This document shows positions 14,140 through 26,600 of a stretch of DNA of 64,000 nucleotides, piece after piece (positions within the stretch are counted from its first letter, which is position 1; every line of letters starts with the position of its first letter). This DNA comes from Colius striatus. Its lineage: Eukaryota; Chordata; Aves; Coliiformes; Coliidae. The stretch lies in the NCBI RefSeq assembly GCF_028858725.1, contig NC_084790.1:84569506-84633505 (forward strand). The letters run 5' to 3'. A program made the position numbers and the translations under genes. Below the pieces are notes generated by a model. That model was given only the letters and a program-made list of their open reading frames with translations. It was not told the DNA's origin and ran no database searches.

Positions 14140-14345
14140 ACCTAGAATCCCAGAATGGTTTGGCTTGGAAGAGACCTTTAAAGGCCATATAGTTCAATCC
14201 CCCTGCCAAGAGCAGTGATATCTTCAACTGGACCAGGTTTCTCAGAGCCCCATCCAACCTTGAACATTTCCAGTGATGGGGCATCTACCACTTCTTTGGG
14301 CATCTAGACCGAGCTGATGGCCACAATGCCTCTTCTGCCCAGTCA
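14140..14345 (-). mobile_element. CR1 LINE 3' fragment, minus strand, older subfamily
   Basis: AGAATCCCAGAATGGTTTGG and CTTGGAAGAGACCTTTAAAG are followed by CCCCATCCAACCTTGAACAT, TTCCAGTGATGGGGCATCTA and CCACTTCTTTGGGCA. This matches the reverse complement of a CR1 3' end with more divergence than the 31 and 44 kb copies. Confidence 0.88.
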
Positions 14346-16140
14346 AACCAAATGCCTAAGGGCAAACACCCAACGTAGGGAAGCACTTGAGCTGGACCTT
14401 GGACTGGATATGAACCTTGTGTTTCCAGTTTTACTGTTGCTCCAAGTAGCACTTGTAGTTGGATATTTTTCAGGAGTTCACTTGTACCAGTAATTCCGTG
14501 TTTTAAAACTCACAGTATCAGGTTCTTCTATCATTTCTATATTGTTTCAGCCATCATACAGTCCAATCACATTAACACACAATAATCCTCCTGCAGACAT
14601 TACAGCATTAGGAATTACAAATTTATCTTATAGTAAAGAGAGTTGCAGTTATCTCATGTAACATAAATCTATATAATCCTCCCAGATACACTCAGGAAAG
14701 GTCCTGTAGAATCTGGAAAAGACATGAGTTGATGGTCTAAGTGGTTTGTGCAGTGTCCTGGCAGCTGGGTAAAACAGTGTCATGTATACAAAACTATCTG
14801 CAATTATTTCAGCATGGTGTGCTAAAATGATTATGTGAATTTAGGTCTCAGTCATAGACCCAAGTTGTTTGCTGGGATCCTAGCAGAGATTTTATTCTGG
14901 CTTTTTTCATATAAGTGGAATTTTTATCACATCCAGGTACAAAGAACAAATGGGCTTTGTGAAGTAATTTTTAAATAGCAGTGGTATCAGTTAAAAGATC
15001 AGCAGATTGCCCTAATCTGAAATTACAGACCTGTATGTCTGGATAGGTATGTACTAAACCCGTTTGTCCTTTGAAATACCAGCCTAGAGCATCCACCCGG
15101 CTAAAAAGACAGGACATGCATAATTTCCTAAATACTAAGAGAAATGTTGTAATATCAGAACCAGAAATATGAATATCAAAATAAAGTTGCCTACATTGAA
15201 ACATCTGCCAGCAGCTCCTCTTCCAGCATCTACCCTGCATGGTCAGTTCAGGCTGGTTGCCACCTTCCGCTTCTCATATCAGAGACTGCAACATTGTCCC
15301 ACTGCTTTCTTACGCACATCCAGGTGTCTGAGGATGCTGCACACTCATGCTGAGGCAGCAGGACCCAAAATACAGCCCCATTTCTCTGTGAAAGTCATAA
15401 CAGCTGCAGTGACAGCCATGGGACAATAGTGAGAAACACTGAGAGGTTACAAGGGCCACTACCTGTCCCCAAACTTGCTGCCCCTTAGTGCCTGCAAGCA
15501 GTAGATACTTCCTTGTGATTGTGTGTCCACATGGCATCATCCCAACTCATTAGGTGGGGACCCCAAACTGCAGTTTTCACAGCTGACAAACCAGGAACAT
15601 AAGAGCCTTCAAGAGTGAATAATACAGCTTCTAAGACAACAAAAGTGAATCACAGAGAGATTTGGGTTGGAAGGGAAAGATCATCTAGTTCCAACCCTCC
15701 TGCTATGGGCAGGAGCAACTGCTAGCCCAAGTTACCCAGCCTGGATTGATGAGCAGCTTGGTGGTACACCCATGGGTCTTCAGGTCACTATGACACAGAA
15801 CTACTTCTGCTCCAATGTCTCATAGAGGCTTCACAACTAGTTGCTAAAGAGTAAAACCCTCCAAATGGTCCCCCATCACATGTCAAACCTGCAGTGACCT
15901 ACAAAGGCTCATTCATTCGTATCTAACCCCTTTTTCCAAATGAAACATCTTTTGAAAGACAAAAGTACAAATTGTCACACCAATCACATATTTGTCAGTA
16001 ACATCTAATACAGAAAAGTGACAGCTTATGTCTGGCATCCTGGTAATTCTTATGCTGCTTACGGGATATTTCTGTCCTGCTGATATCTGTGATCTTTAAA
16101 TATAGGTTATTGAATATTGCACTTCTCCCTTAAAGATTAT
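14346..16140. other. Single-copy non-coding DNA
   Basis: Apart from the short CR1 end at 15.65 kb nothing was recognised. Overlapping frames at 14.97-15.54 kb lack protein features. Confidence 0.5.
15646..15718 (-). mobile_element. Short CR1 3' end, minus strand
   Basis: GAATCACAGAGAGATTTGGG, TTGGAAGGG and AGATCATCTAGTTCCAACCC, followed by TGGGCAGG, is the reverse complement of the CR1 3' terminus. The boundary on the right is unclear because similarity fades. Confidence 0.85.
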
Positions 16141-17091
16141 TATTATCAACATCTCCATCAATGACATGGATGAGGGGACAGAGTGTACCCTCAGCAAGTT
16201 CCCTGCTGGCACCAAACTGGGAGGACTGGCTGATTCCCCAGAGGCTGTGCTGCCATTCAGCGGGATCTCAACCGGCTTGAGAGTTGGGCAGAGAGGAACC
16301 TCATGAGGTTCAACAAGGGCAAGTGCAGAGTCCTGCAGCTGGGAAGGAACAGCCCCCTGCACCAGGACAGGCTGGGGGTTGAACTGTTGAAGAGCAGCTC
16401 TGCAGAGAGAGACCTGGGAGTCCTGATTGATAATAAACTAAATATGAGCCAGCAATGTGCCCTCATGGCCAAGGAGCCAATGTCAGCCTGGGGGCAGCAA
16501 GAAGAGTGTGGCCAGCAGGTCGAGGGAGGTTCTGCTCCTCCTCTACTCTGCCCTGCTGAGGCCTCATCTGGAGTCCTGTGTCCAGTTCTGGGCTCCCCAG
16601 CTCCAGAGGGACAGGGAACTGCTGCAGAGAGGCCAGCGCAGGGACACCAAGATGATCAGGGGACTGGAGCATCTTTCATACAAGGAAAGGCTGTGGGACC
16701 TGGGGCTGTTTAGTCTGGAGGAGAGGAGACTGAGGGGGGATCTCAGTAATACTTATAAATATTTGACAAGTGGATGTCAAGATTATGGGACAACACGTTT
16801 TTCTGTAGAGTCCAGTTATAGGACGAGGGGGTATGGACAAAATCTGGGAGAGAAAAAGCTCCATTTGAACTGAAGGAAAAATTTTTTTACTGTTTCAGTG
16901 AGGGAGCCCTGGCACAGGCTGCCCAGAAAGGGTGTGGAGGCTCCTTCTCGGGAGGTTTTCAAAACCCACCTGGACACATTCCTGTGTGACCTGATCTAGG
17001 TGACCCTGCTCCTGCAGGGGGGTTGGACTGGATGATCTCTGAAGGTCCCTCCCAACCCCTGCCATTCTGTGATTCTGTGACTCTGTGATAA
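16141..17091 (+). mobile_element. Longest CR1 LINE in the window (~950 bp), plus strand
   Basis: It begins in ORF2 at AACATCTCCATCAATGACAT and continues through GAGGGGACAGAGTGTACCCT, GAGGTTCAACAAGGGCAAGT, AGCCAGCAATGTGCCCTCAT and TCTGGAGTCCTGTGTCCAGT to the 3' UTR and tail CCATTCTGTGATTCTGTGAC. It is 5' truncated, as nearly all bird CR1 copies are, because reverse transcription starts at the 3' end and stops early. Confidence 0.97.
16147..16875 (+). pseudogene. CR1 ORF2 C-terminal remnant
   Basis: Reverse-transcriptase C-terminal region of CR1 ORF2. RFNKGKCRVLQLGRN and IDNKLNMSQQCAL are in one frame (codons from 16303); REVLLLLYSALLRPHLESC and KMIRGLEHLSYKERL are in another (16457 frame). 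The shift equals two single-base deletions around 16475-16495. A further shift lies near 16245. It is inactive and cannot support retrotransposition. Confidence 0.85.
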
Positions 17092-17542
17092 AAGGGTCAA
17101 GGAGCTGTTTCCATCCTAATTCAAAACCTCTTCTTGCCTCAGTGACTTTGCACCAGCAGATATTATTTATATGACCAAAATGCCCAGCAATCCTGACTGA
17201 ATTGTGTTTGACTATAAAGCCCTGTCTCATAAAAGGAAATTCATGCTCTAGAAAACTCATATTTTAAACCAACAAAGCCCTAAGATAGAAAGCAGCTGGG
17301 CCAAGCTCATAAGCTGACATTAAAGCAAGTATGGGGACCTGGATGGGACAGGATGCTACCAGACACTCTCCTTTACATCCTACCCTTGTCAATCAGATGT
17401 TATCTCGTAGAAAGGGTGGGTAAAACGTGCCAAGTTGCCTTTGCAGCAAGGATCACCCCAGTTCTCTCTTGAAAATACTGTGATGTTCCCTACTGGATGT
17501 GCTGGGGTTTCTGAGGAGGATACTAGGACTCTGAAAATCTCT
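17092..17542. other. Spacer between two CR1 copies
   Basis: About 450 bp of sequence between the two copies that I do not recognise as CR1. Confidence 0.5.
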
Positions 17543-18217
17543 CATAGGACTGATTGAAAATAAACTAACCATGAGCCAGCAACGTGCCCTTGTGGGCAAG
17601 AAGCCAATGGCAGCCTGGGATGCATCAAGAAGAGTGTGGGCAGCAGGTCAAGGGAGGTTCTTCTCCCCCTGTCCTCTGCCCTGCTGAGGCCTCATCTGGA
17701 GTCCTGTGTCCAGTTCTGGGCTCCTCAGCTCAAGGGGAACAGGGAACTGCTGTAGAGAGGCCAGCACAGGGCCACCAAGATGATCAGGGGACTGGAGCAT
17801 CTTTCATACGAGGAAAGGCTGCAAGAACTGGGGCTGTTTAGTCTGGAGAAGAGGAGACTGAGGGGAGATCTTATTAACATTTATAAATATCTAAAGGGTG
17901 GGTGTCAGGAGGTTGGGACTTTCCTTTTTTCTATAGCATCTGTCAACAAGGCAAGGGGTGATGGGATAAAGCTGGAACACAAAATGTTCCACTTAAATAT
18001 AAGAAAAAACTATTTCACTGTTTCAGTGAGGGAGCCCTGGCACAGGCTGCCCAGAGGGGTTGTGGAGGCTCCTTCCTTGGAGGGCTTCAAGACCCGTCTG
18101 GACATGTTCCTATGCGACATGATCTAGGTGACCCTGCTTCTGCAGGGGGGTTTAGCTGGGTGATCTCTGAAGGTCCCTTCCAACCCCTGCCATTCTGTGA
18201 TTCTATGATTCTATGAA
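17543..18217 (+). mobile_element. CR1 LINE, plus strand, 5' truncated
   Basis: About 675 bp of CR1 covering the ORF2 C-terminus and 3' UTR, ending in CTGTGATTCTATGATTCTAT. Recognisable segments include ACCATGAGCCAGCAACGTG, CTGCTGAGGCCTCATCTGG, AAGATGATCAGGGGACTGGA and TGTGGAGGCTCCTTCCTTGG. It lies about 450 bp from a second copy in the same orientation. The two share long blocks of near identity, so both are from closely related source elements. Confidence 0.97.
17561..18127 (+). pseudogene. CR1 ORF2 C-terminal remnant
   Basis: CR1 ORF2 encodes endonuclease plus reverse transcriptase; only the C-terminal end is left. The frame from MIRGLEHLSYEERL (17780) to the stop at 18125-18127 is intact and contains SLEKRRLRGDLINIYKYL. 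Upstream of it in the same frame is a TAG at 17753-17755 where the neighbouring copy has CAG. A one-base deletion near 17601 separates this frame from the preceding segment. It is inactive. Confidence 0.85.
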
Positions 18218-20420
18218 ATGTGGTTAATAAGGGTCTCACCAGCAATTTGGCTTCTTGTGACAGCACCAGACATGTGCTGTGCTCCCTCTGCTGCCATGGC
18301 TTCTTAAATTCCCGTTCTTAAGTCAGGCTAAAGTCAAAACCCATCTCGCTGTCATAATTCCAGTAGTTCATGTGTCTTCTAATCACATGGTTTATGGTTA
18401 GCAAAAATGCCCCATGGGAGCTGATTAAAGGTTTATGAGAACCAAGAAAATCTGATAGGATTTGGTCTGAATCCCACCAGTTTTTTAAGTTTCCTATCCT
18501 TAAGCTTTTAAGTACTTACAAGCCATTATTTCTCTTTGATGCAGTAGGGGGTTGTTTTTCTTTTTGAGTTTTTTTCCCCTATTTTTTCTTTTTTTTCTGG
18601 GGGGGTGGGGGGAAGCAACATAAATCTCAGAGCAGAGATTTTAAAAAATGATTATCAGATTTGGGTAAGATTTATCTTCCTCTTTAAAAAAAAGCTTTTC
18701 ACAATCACAATATAAATGCTCTAGCACAAAAGCAGCCTAAACTCACATTCAGAAACATACAGCCCTCTCTTATAGGGCTTCTTTAAAGGAAAGTACCCGA
18801 AACATGAAAGTAGTTTAACTCTTTGCCTCCTGAGTCTTCACCCAGACCTTGCCTTGGTTATAGGCAGAGGTACCGATAATTTGGTATTTCAAGTCTTGTG
18901 AAATTGCTTCAGTGGAATGCCTTTGCTTGGCTATGCCTAGGGTTTGCAGTGCAGCAGTTACATCAGTCTATGGTACATGTGAAGTCTGAGATGTCTTCCA
19001 AACCAATTACTTCTTTCCAGTCATGTGGCACAAGGCTTTTCTTGCCTCCTTGTGGGAAATGTGGCAACATCTCTGTTTCAGCCTTTCACCGCTAGTGGAT
19101 AACACAACTAACTCCCGACCAAAGATGCTAAAGACAGTGGCCCTTCACCAGGTCCACTTCACCAGGCCCTTCACCAGGTCCACTGCTGAAGGTTTCCATG
19201 GTCTCAGAAGATGCTCAGGGGCAGCTGGCTTAATTGCTTTTTAGAACACTCACTTTCTGAATAACTGAGTCAAACTACCACATCTCTGTCATCACAGAGA
19301 GAGCATCTGCTCTACCAGTTCACTTGTTCTCTTTCTGGTTTAATTTCCTCCTTCTTTCCCTCTCTCAGTAGACCTTCATGTAGTCTATGGGTCAAGCTGT
19401 ACACGTACTTATTTTCCTCAGCTGCCTTGGGTGCTTTCGTTCTCCTTGCGATGAAACACGTTTGACTCCCTCCAACCAAAATTAATGTGTAATTTTCAGG
19501 TAATCTGTAGGAGGCAGACTGCACGAGCCAGGGGGTGCCAAGCTGGGCAGCTGATCGGTTCCCAGCAGTAATGTGGGGTTCAAGATGCCCTGGTTCTCTG
19601 TGCAGCCTCATCTCTGAGCAGTTTAAGATGAGCCTCATTTTATTTTTACCTAATCTCTTCAGCTACAGAGACGGGGACAAGAGTACTTGATTAGGAGTGC
19701 TGGTGAATGAGGAGGTTACAGCTGGTCAAGTGGAGGGATCCATATCTAGTGATATGATACCCATTTTATATATTTTATTTATGTGTGTCAGTGTATGCTG
19801 GGTATAAGGCTTTCTGGCTAGTCCTGGTCTCACAGACCTCAATAGCAACCAAGAGCACCTTCATACTACTCAGCATTGGAAAAAGCCACAAAAAAATCCA
19901 ACAGACACCACAGATGTCAACTGAAAAGTGTTCTGAAACAAAACAGACGGACAATGGAGCAATATTGAATGCCAAGAACATGAAGAAGAGACAAACATCT
20001 GCATAAACACTCAAAAGCCTTTCTCGGGGTCTGTAATATTCTCCCTCCATCAGGAGTTGTTTATTTGGTGCCAGTTATTAACAGGGAGAGTCCTAGTGAG
20101 CATTGAGCAGGTCTTCATGAAGGATAGGTCCCACCAGTCCCTTTCCCCCCGCCTAGGAAATGTTTACTCCATCCTGATAATCCTGCAGCACAGTCTGCAA
20201 ACTTCCACTTGTGGGGCTACAGAGGATAGCCACCACTCTGTCTGATGTTCTCCTTCCCTCTCCTTCAGTGTTGGAGGTTTAAAGCACACAGAAACAAAGA
20301 AAAAAAAAAAAGACAAGGAAAATATTTACTCGCTTGACTGGCACTTACTTGCCCCAAAAAGCCCTAATGCAACAACAAAAAAGGACTTAAGGTGGATCAT
20401 AAGATGATGGTCTTACAGGT
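18218..20420. other. Single-copy non-coding DNA
   Basis: No gene was recognised. A T/G-rich low-complexity tract lies at 18550-18615. A 26-bp two-copy tandem repeat with unit starting CCCTTCACCAGGTCCACT sits at 19141 and 19167. Confidence 0.5.
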
Positions 20421-20890
20421 GGGCCTAGAGACGTTCATTGAGGGGCTGGAGAGGGGGCACCTGAGATGGGCACTGGAGCTGGGGAAAGATCTGGAGCACA
20501 AGCTTGAAGGGGAGCAACTGAGGGCCCTGGGAGTGCTGAGCCTGGAGGAGGCTGAGGGGAGACCTTCTCACTGTCTACAACTACCTGAAAGGAGGCTGTA
20601 GGGAGGTTTCTTCTCCCAAGCAACGAGCGATGGAACAAGAGGAAACAGCCTGAATTTGCACCAGGGGAGGTTTATACTGGAGATTGGGAAGAACTTTTTC
20701 ACCAAGAGGGTTGCTGGACACGGTCCCAGGCTGCTCAGGGAGGTGGGGGAGTCCCCAGCCCTGGAGCTATTGCAAAGCCGTGGAGCTGAGGTGCTGAGGG
20801 CCACGGGTTAGTGGTGGGCTAGGCAGGGTGAGGAGAGGGCTTGGACTTGGGGAACTTAAAGGTCTTTCCTAACTGAAATGATTCCATGCA
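20421..20890 (+). mobile_element. CR1 LINE, plus strand, distinct subfamily
   Basis: It runs from CCTAGAGACGTTCATTGAGG through CTGGAGCACAAGCTTGAAGG, AACTACCTGAAAGGAGGCTG, TTGCACCAGGGGAGGTTTA and GGTTAGTGGTGGGCT to GAAATGATTCCATGCATGC. This is the C-terminal ORF2 and 3' UTR of the subfamily also seen at 59.3 kb. ORF2 is interrupted by frameshifts, and a final in-frame stop lies near 20599. The octamer tail is present but diverged. Confidence 0.93.
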
Positions 20891-21115
20891 TGCATTTTCT
20901 GCAAAATATGATCTTACCAGCTGTTGGTACGTACCACTGCTTCCCGGCTCCCGCTGGTGTCTACGGGCATTTTTGGAATGGCAGCACCAGAGCACGGGGT
21001 TGGTTTCAGTCCATGTTATTCCCAACATCAAAGATACAGAAATATTTAAGCTGATGCACTATCCTGGCATTCAACAGAGAGCGTTGCTAACTTCTGGAAA
21101 ATAGAAGAGCCCCAG

Positions 21116-21560
21116 GGCAGGCTAATAACAGCACTACTTAAAAACGTAAGACAATTATTACCTCCAACTGTGAAGGAGTCTAAGTAATTAAAAAGGGTTC
21201 TTTATTTTGATTAAAAAAGATTCCTTTCAGTCTGTTTGAATCTTTAGCAAAAGCCCCGAACGATATTTTTAGATGCCAGAAACGAGACTCTGCAATTGAT
21301 GCAAGATGCAGAACAAACTCGTTTGAAAATTTCTCCTGTTATCATCATATTGTCCAAAATCAATTAATTTTTCATTCTTTCACCCACACCACTTCCTGGA
21401 GATGATACAAGTCTAACCCAAAGCTTCCGAAACCTTCTTTGGATTAACAGAAATCCAAAATTAATTGGGTTTAATTACTATAAATTTCCTTCCCAATAAA
21501 ATCTCAAGAATTTCCAATCATGCTGATTTATTTGAGTAATTAGAAAGTCATTCACAGATG
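21116..21560. promoter_or_regulatory. Candidate conserved regulatory block
   Basis: This AT-rich block has CAATTAATT (21361), TTAATTGGG (21461) and TTTAATTACTATAAATT (TAATTA at 21472-21477), plus GAGTAATTAG near 21534. It is free of transposons. The dense homeodomain cores suggest a conserved element; conservation was not testable. Confidence 0.35.
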
Positions 21561-22380
21561 TCACACTGTTAGGTAGTGCGGATAATGTGGGGTTTGCTTA
21601 ACTGGATCCTGAGACCACAGCGCTGTGAAGAATGACAATGAAAAAAAACTCCAATAAAACATGGGAGATTAAGGGAAGGGGAATGACACAATCTCAGGCA
21701 GTGCAGGCAGTGCCTATGGGTCCCATGGGAAACTCCCTTCTGCCCACCGTGCCTCTCTGTGTCTGCAGCTCCAAAATAACTTGCTCTTGCTCTGGTCCTT
21801 GCGTTATACACCAGTAAGTCTTGAGGGATTTCACAACCATCTTGTCTTTACAGAGGAGGAACCCAAGGCTCCTACAGATGATGCATCTAAATCAGAGTCA
21901 CCTCAAAGGATCGTGGCAAAGCTAAAAGAGCTGCACTGATGTTTGCAGACTTCTCAGGGGTTTGGGCAGGTCCTACTTCTCCACAAGAGAAGGTGATGCA
22001 AACCCAGCAGACCTCATGTACCCATGGACTCATTATTTCATGAACCTGTAGAAGAAATGGGATCACATTATTTTGCAGAACAGGTGTTCTGTGTGTGTGC
22101 TGAGGTGGAAATCATCACACCTACCTTCAGGAACTGATGGCTGCTCTGCTGAGAGCTGGACTGATCACCCTGCCCATTCAATGGAGAAAAAGAGATTCAT
22201 AAAGGTGACTCTTCTATGTCCTTTTGGTTTTTCTTCCCACCTCCTCAGCAAAGCAAACCCTCTGCTCACCTGGCAGCCAAGCTGTCCTTTGGGAGAGAAT
22301 AGTCTCTGGGTTTTCTTGACTGTAAGAGTCTTGGGAGCTTCAGGAATTTAAAAACTTGAGGAGTATAAGACAGATTTCAG
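21561..22380. other. Single-copy non-coding DNA
   Basis: No gene or repeat was recognised. Short open frames near 22.1-22.35 kb and 21.6-21.8 kb are not supported as proteins. Confidence 0.45.
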
Positions 22381-22790
22381 GTTCTCTTCCCTTTAAGGGA
22401 AGAGGCAGATTTAACACACTTGATTTAATTAGAAAGGTCATTTGCCAATTAGTAAATGAAAAGCAAGCACGTCAGGGGCACCAAACTTGAGGGGAAAGAT
22501 TTAGTTTATACTTTTGTATAAACAACAGAAGAGAGAAGAGCGAGTTTTTAAAGACTCAGCTATGAGCTGAAGCTAATAGCTTAAATCTGAGCCTTGACAG
22601 TCAATTCCCCCCTTCTGCAATCCACTCCCACCCTCCCCTCCAATTATCTTGGGTTTATACATGCTAGTATTTGATTAATAACATAATATTTAAATACCAC
22701 AGTAATCTTAGCATCGTAATCCTGACACTCACAGGTTATCTTAAATAAGGGTCAGCTCAAGAACATAGTGTTGTCCAACCCCCCTTGGCT
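22381..22790. promoter_or_regulatory. Candidate conserved regulatory block
   Basis: AT-rich and repeat-free, with TTTAATTA (22424-22431), CCAATTAGTAAATG just after it, and CCAATTATCTTGGG near 22640. The spacing of homeobox-type cores resembles developmental enhancers. Unproven. Confidence 0.3.
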
Positions 22791-23502
22791 GTCAGACGTC
22801 CTCAGCCAAAAGAAAATCATCTTTACTCTTGGTCTGAGCCTTTAATGGCTTTGAAAGCTGCTGCTTTTGTCTAAATACATACATTGTGCATCAGTTTAGG
22901 AAATAGGTGAAAAGGCTTTAATGGAGAGATTAGCACTAGACATTGTGAAGCTGCAACTAGGTCGAAAGAGATTTCAGAGGTCAGGAAATTTTACAGGGCT
23001 TAAGTGTTTTGTAATGTAGTTTAGTTTGCCCCTGGACCAGGACATAATGGATGCTTCAAAAGTTGATTTGCATTGATTAAAAATAACCAGGCTGCTACTC
23101 TCAGCTTGACAAACTCCAGCGTGTACCAGCACCTGCTCTGGTTTCTGCAATCATTGCAATGGTTTGGGGTCAGGTGGAGTAGAAAAGGCATTTCTTGACA
23201 AATAAAGGCTACCAAAGTCAATGAATCAGACAGTTGCCAAAACCAGGAGCTTTTCATCCCTCTTATGTAGTCACAGTCTTCCTAGTGTTGGGTTGGAATC
23301 ATTAGGGAACATTTCATTTAAAAAATTTTATACCAACCATTTAAATGAGGTACTCATGGGGAAAGAAGGGATTTAAGTGTAAAATGAATGCTGTTAAACT
23401 GCGTTACACTAGTTTTACTCCATGCCTAAGTAACCACCTTTCTGATAACAGTCAGAGCATGAACACTGACCCCAGCCAGCACCAGCAACAGGCAGAAGAA
23501 GA
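22791..23502. other. Single-copy non-coding DNA
   Basis: Nothing recognised in this stretch. Confidence 0.45.
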
Positions 23503-23610
23503 GAGGTTCCTATGTGACCTGATCTAGGTTGACCTGCTTCTGAAGAGGGATTGGACTAGATGATCTCTAAAGGTCCCTTCCAAACCCTACCATCCCATGA
23601 TTCTATGATC
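23503..23610 (+). mobile_element. CR1 LINE 3' end
   Basis: GAGGTTCCTATGTGACCTGA, TCTAGGTTGACCTGCTTCTG and GATGATCTCTAAAGGTCCC are followed by CCATGATTCTATGATC. About 108 bp of CR1 3' end with two octamers. Confidence 0.93.
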
Positions 23611-26600
23611 TTTCAGATGAAACATCCTGGAGGGTTATACTACACAAACACCTCAAAAACATAAAGTCATTTCTCTCTCCACTGAGAGCTTCTCTTCTAC
23701 CTCCTCTGCTCAATTTGTCTCTCCCCCATTTTCATAACTCAGTAAGGACTTGAAGTCAAGAGAGATCCACCAATATGGATGAACATGAAACCAGGGAATG
23801 TTAGGTCAGTGAGAAGCCACCGAAGTCAACCAACAGCACAGATGCAGACATCACCGTGTGCCCCTACTTACCAATTCTGAAATCACACCTCAGTGCAAAT
23901 TTATTTGGGTATATAGAGCGTGTGGATCATCAATAATCCATGCTCATTGCCTGAGAAAAGTTGTTCTGAAATTCAAGAGGGAAACATAAATAAACTGTGG
24001 TCATTGACAGTAATAATAACACCTCTCAGTCTCATTTGTGTTCGAAGTTGGGTCTCTAATCGGAGTCATAAAGCATTATCTATGAAAAATCATGGATTTG
24101 ATAAAAAAAAGGATAATGCTTTGCAAACAGAACTTGCAATGAGTCATGATAACTCCAGAGGAAGACTCAACACTGAAAAAACAGCCCTGAGAGGGATATA
24201 TTTCATGCACCAAGGACAGACTGGTCCTGGAGTATTGACTACAGCCCAAACTCTAAACTGGTTGAGATGCAAAAGTTGACTGAAATGCAAAAAAGTGCCA
24301 TGGACAGTTTGTAACTGGAGAAAACTTCTGACAAAAAGCAAGAACTCCACACATTTAGTATATCAAAGGGAAGAGAAAAATTATTACCTTCCACAGTGAG
24401 ATCAAGAACCTGCCCTTCCCAGGGAGAATGTACAAGGGAAGATCTGGAAATCTACCAGGAAAGGCACAATAAAGATCCATGTCTAGAAGTGAAAGCCAGG
24501 AAAATCATACCACGGGGTTAGAAATCGTTGGTAATTCTAAAATTAATTAAGCATGCATCAAGTAATAGCAGTGTACCAAGGGATACAGTGCATTCCCCAT
24601 TGATTGATGTCTTCCAGCCAAAAGCGTGGTTGCTTCCTTGGAAGATATACTTCAGACAGACACAAGTTCTTGGCTCAGTCCAGGGGGTCACTGGACCAAG
24701 ATACAGAGCAACCCAGACTTGCTGATCCATTCTGGCCTTCGTAAATCTCTGAAATCCTTCCGCAGGGACTTGCCCTGGGATGTAAAAGATGCATAGACTA
24801 AGCTCAAAGTGTTGGGTCAGCCACGTACATCTTAGCCCGTGACTCCTCTCCCTCCTCCGCGATGAAGGAACGCGATGGAAGCTGTAGCCATCAAGCTGAG
24901 GGGCAGTTTGGTTAAAAACATTGGTAATGCACTTCCAGTTCTTTCTTCTGAAGATCATGCGGTTTCTCAATGTGTGAGGCCAAAAAAGATGTGTGGCCCA
25001 GTGCACTCTTGACAAAAGCATAGATTCACTGAAGCTTACAATTAATATTTAATACCAACAAGTCTTCTGTGATGCCGTGCGGATGTAAATAAGTGGAGAG
25101 AACGTGATATTTACCCCACCATAAAACATTAATGAGAGCTAAGCTATTTACAAAAGCTAAATACGACACTGTATTTACTGTAGGTCACCTCCTAGGGTTA
25201 GAGATGAAAAGTTTTTGGTCTAATGGAAAGTAACATAATACGCCATAATAACACAACCACTGTCTCGTCTGCAAAGAAATATCTCCTGGCTCCTTCTTTC
25301 TATTGCAATTACAGGTGGATAAAGCCACTACAGAGGAAAAAGAAATAATAATTGCAAAAGGAAGAGGGTGCCTTCAGGAGACTCGATACCTTGGGCTTCT
25401 TTCACTGTGTGCTCTTCATGCTCATTGTCAAACATTGTCCTGTTCATGCAGTAACTCGGGTCAGCAGACGGGTGCGTGGGATGACTTCACTTTAATTGAA
25501 GTTATGCTATCCCAGGATTGCCAATTAAATATCAAAGCGTGTTGAAGTGATCTGGGGCTTTCCTTCTACTCCAGTGTAATTCAAATTCACCCTGAAAAAG
25601 TTCCTTTGTATATACCCAAACCTGCAATCAATAGAGATGGTTAAATGGGATTGTCAAAACTTAAAATGCCAATACGTTAGGAGTAAACTGGCTGATGCAA
25701 GTCTCACAATGTTAGGCTCAGGATTTACAGACCAGAATAGTCAGGAATTTGTTTCCACAAACTAAAACCCACAGCAGACCCCCCACCAACCAGCTGCATT
25801 ATGTGGCATAAGTCTCAGAAATAACTAAAGAATCAAAATCTCAAAGCAGAGTCCTGATTTAGAAAGCATTTGGGTGAAGTTGTATTATAAAGACTAACAA
25901 CAACAAAGAAATTGCTTAAAACCACACATTTCTCCCAGAAGCCTGGATTTTTGTTCAGTTTGACATTTGAAGGCAAGCTGAGAAATGATGTGAGTAATTT
26001 CTAAGGTGATAGGCACTTCTGGTGGAGCAGCAATAAAAGGAAAAAGGCAAGAGAGCTTCAGTCTTTGGTATACGTGAAAAGAGAATATATGTCACTGTGA
26101 GCAAATTAGAAATGGGTCAATGCCACCAACCTCTGCTTACCTCTTACTCACCTGAGTATTTTCCAGTTGGTGACTTACAGACAGCTGTCTTCAGCCTCCT
26201 GAAATTTTTCCAGGAGGAAGGAAAAAATCAGAATGGCCAGATGGGTTGTTTGTTAACAATGAATTTAACAGATGAAAAAACAATAGATAGAGTCAAGTCT
26301 AAAAATAACAATTCAGCTGGAAGGGATCTGCAAAAACGATCTAGTCCAACTCAAACCAACCAAATCAAGCTAGAACTGCAAAGATGACTGTCTTATGCAC
26401 TAGGCAGGGTTTTGAGAAAACATCCGTTAAAACCAGAAGTAGTAGCTAACATCTCTCCTTCTCTTCACTTGCAGGAAACCTCCAAGTGAAACAGGACCTC
26501 GGCACATATTTGACAACCTCCTTTCCCTACAAATCTCCTCCCAACAGCTGCCCTAAGGCACGTTACTCCAATGGAGAGATGCATCCTAATGTTGCTCTAG

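Noticed and set aside
24518-25021. 167-codon open frame on the minus strand
   Set aside because: No recognised motif, signal peptide or splice context. By a rough estimate about two frames this long are expected by chance over both strands of 64 kb.
26310-26400. Possible decayed CR1 3' end on the minus strand
   Set aside because: Only a short resemblance (TGGAAGGGATCT..GATCTAGTCCAACTC) without an octamer tail; too weak to list as an element.
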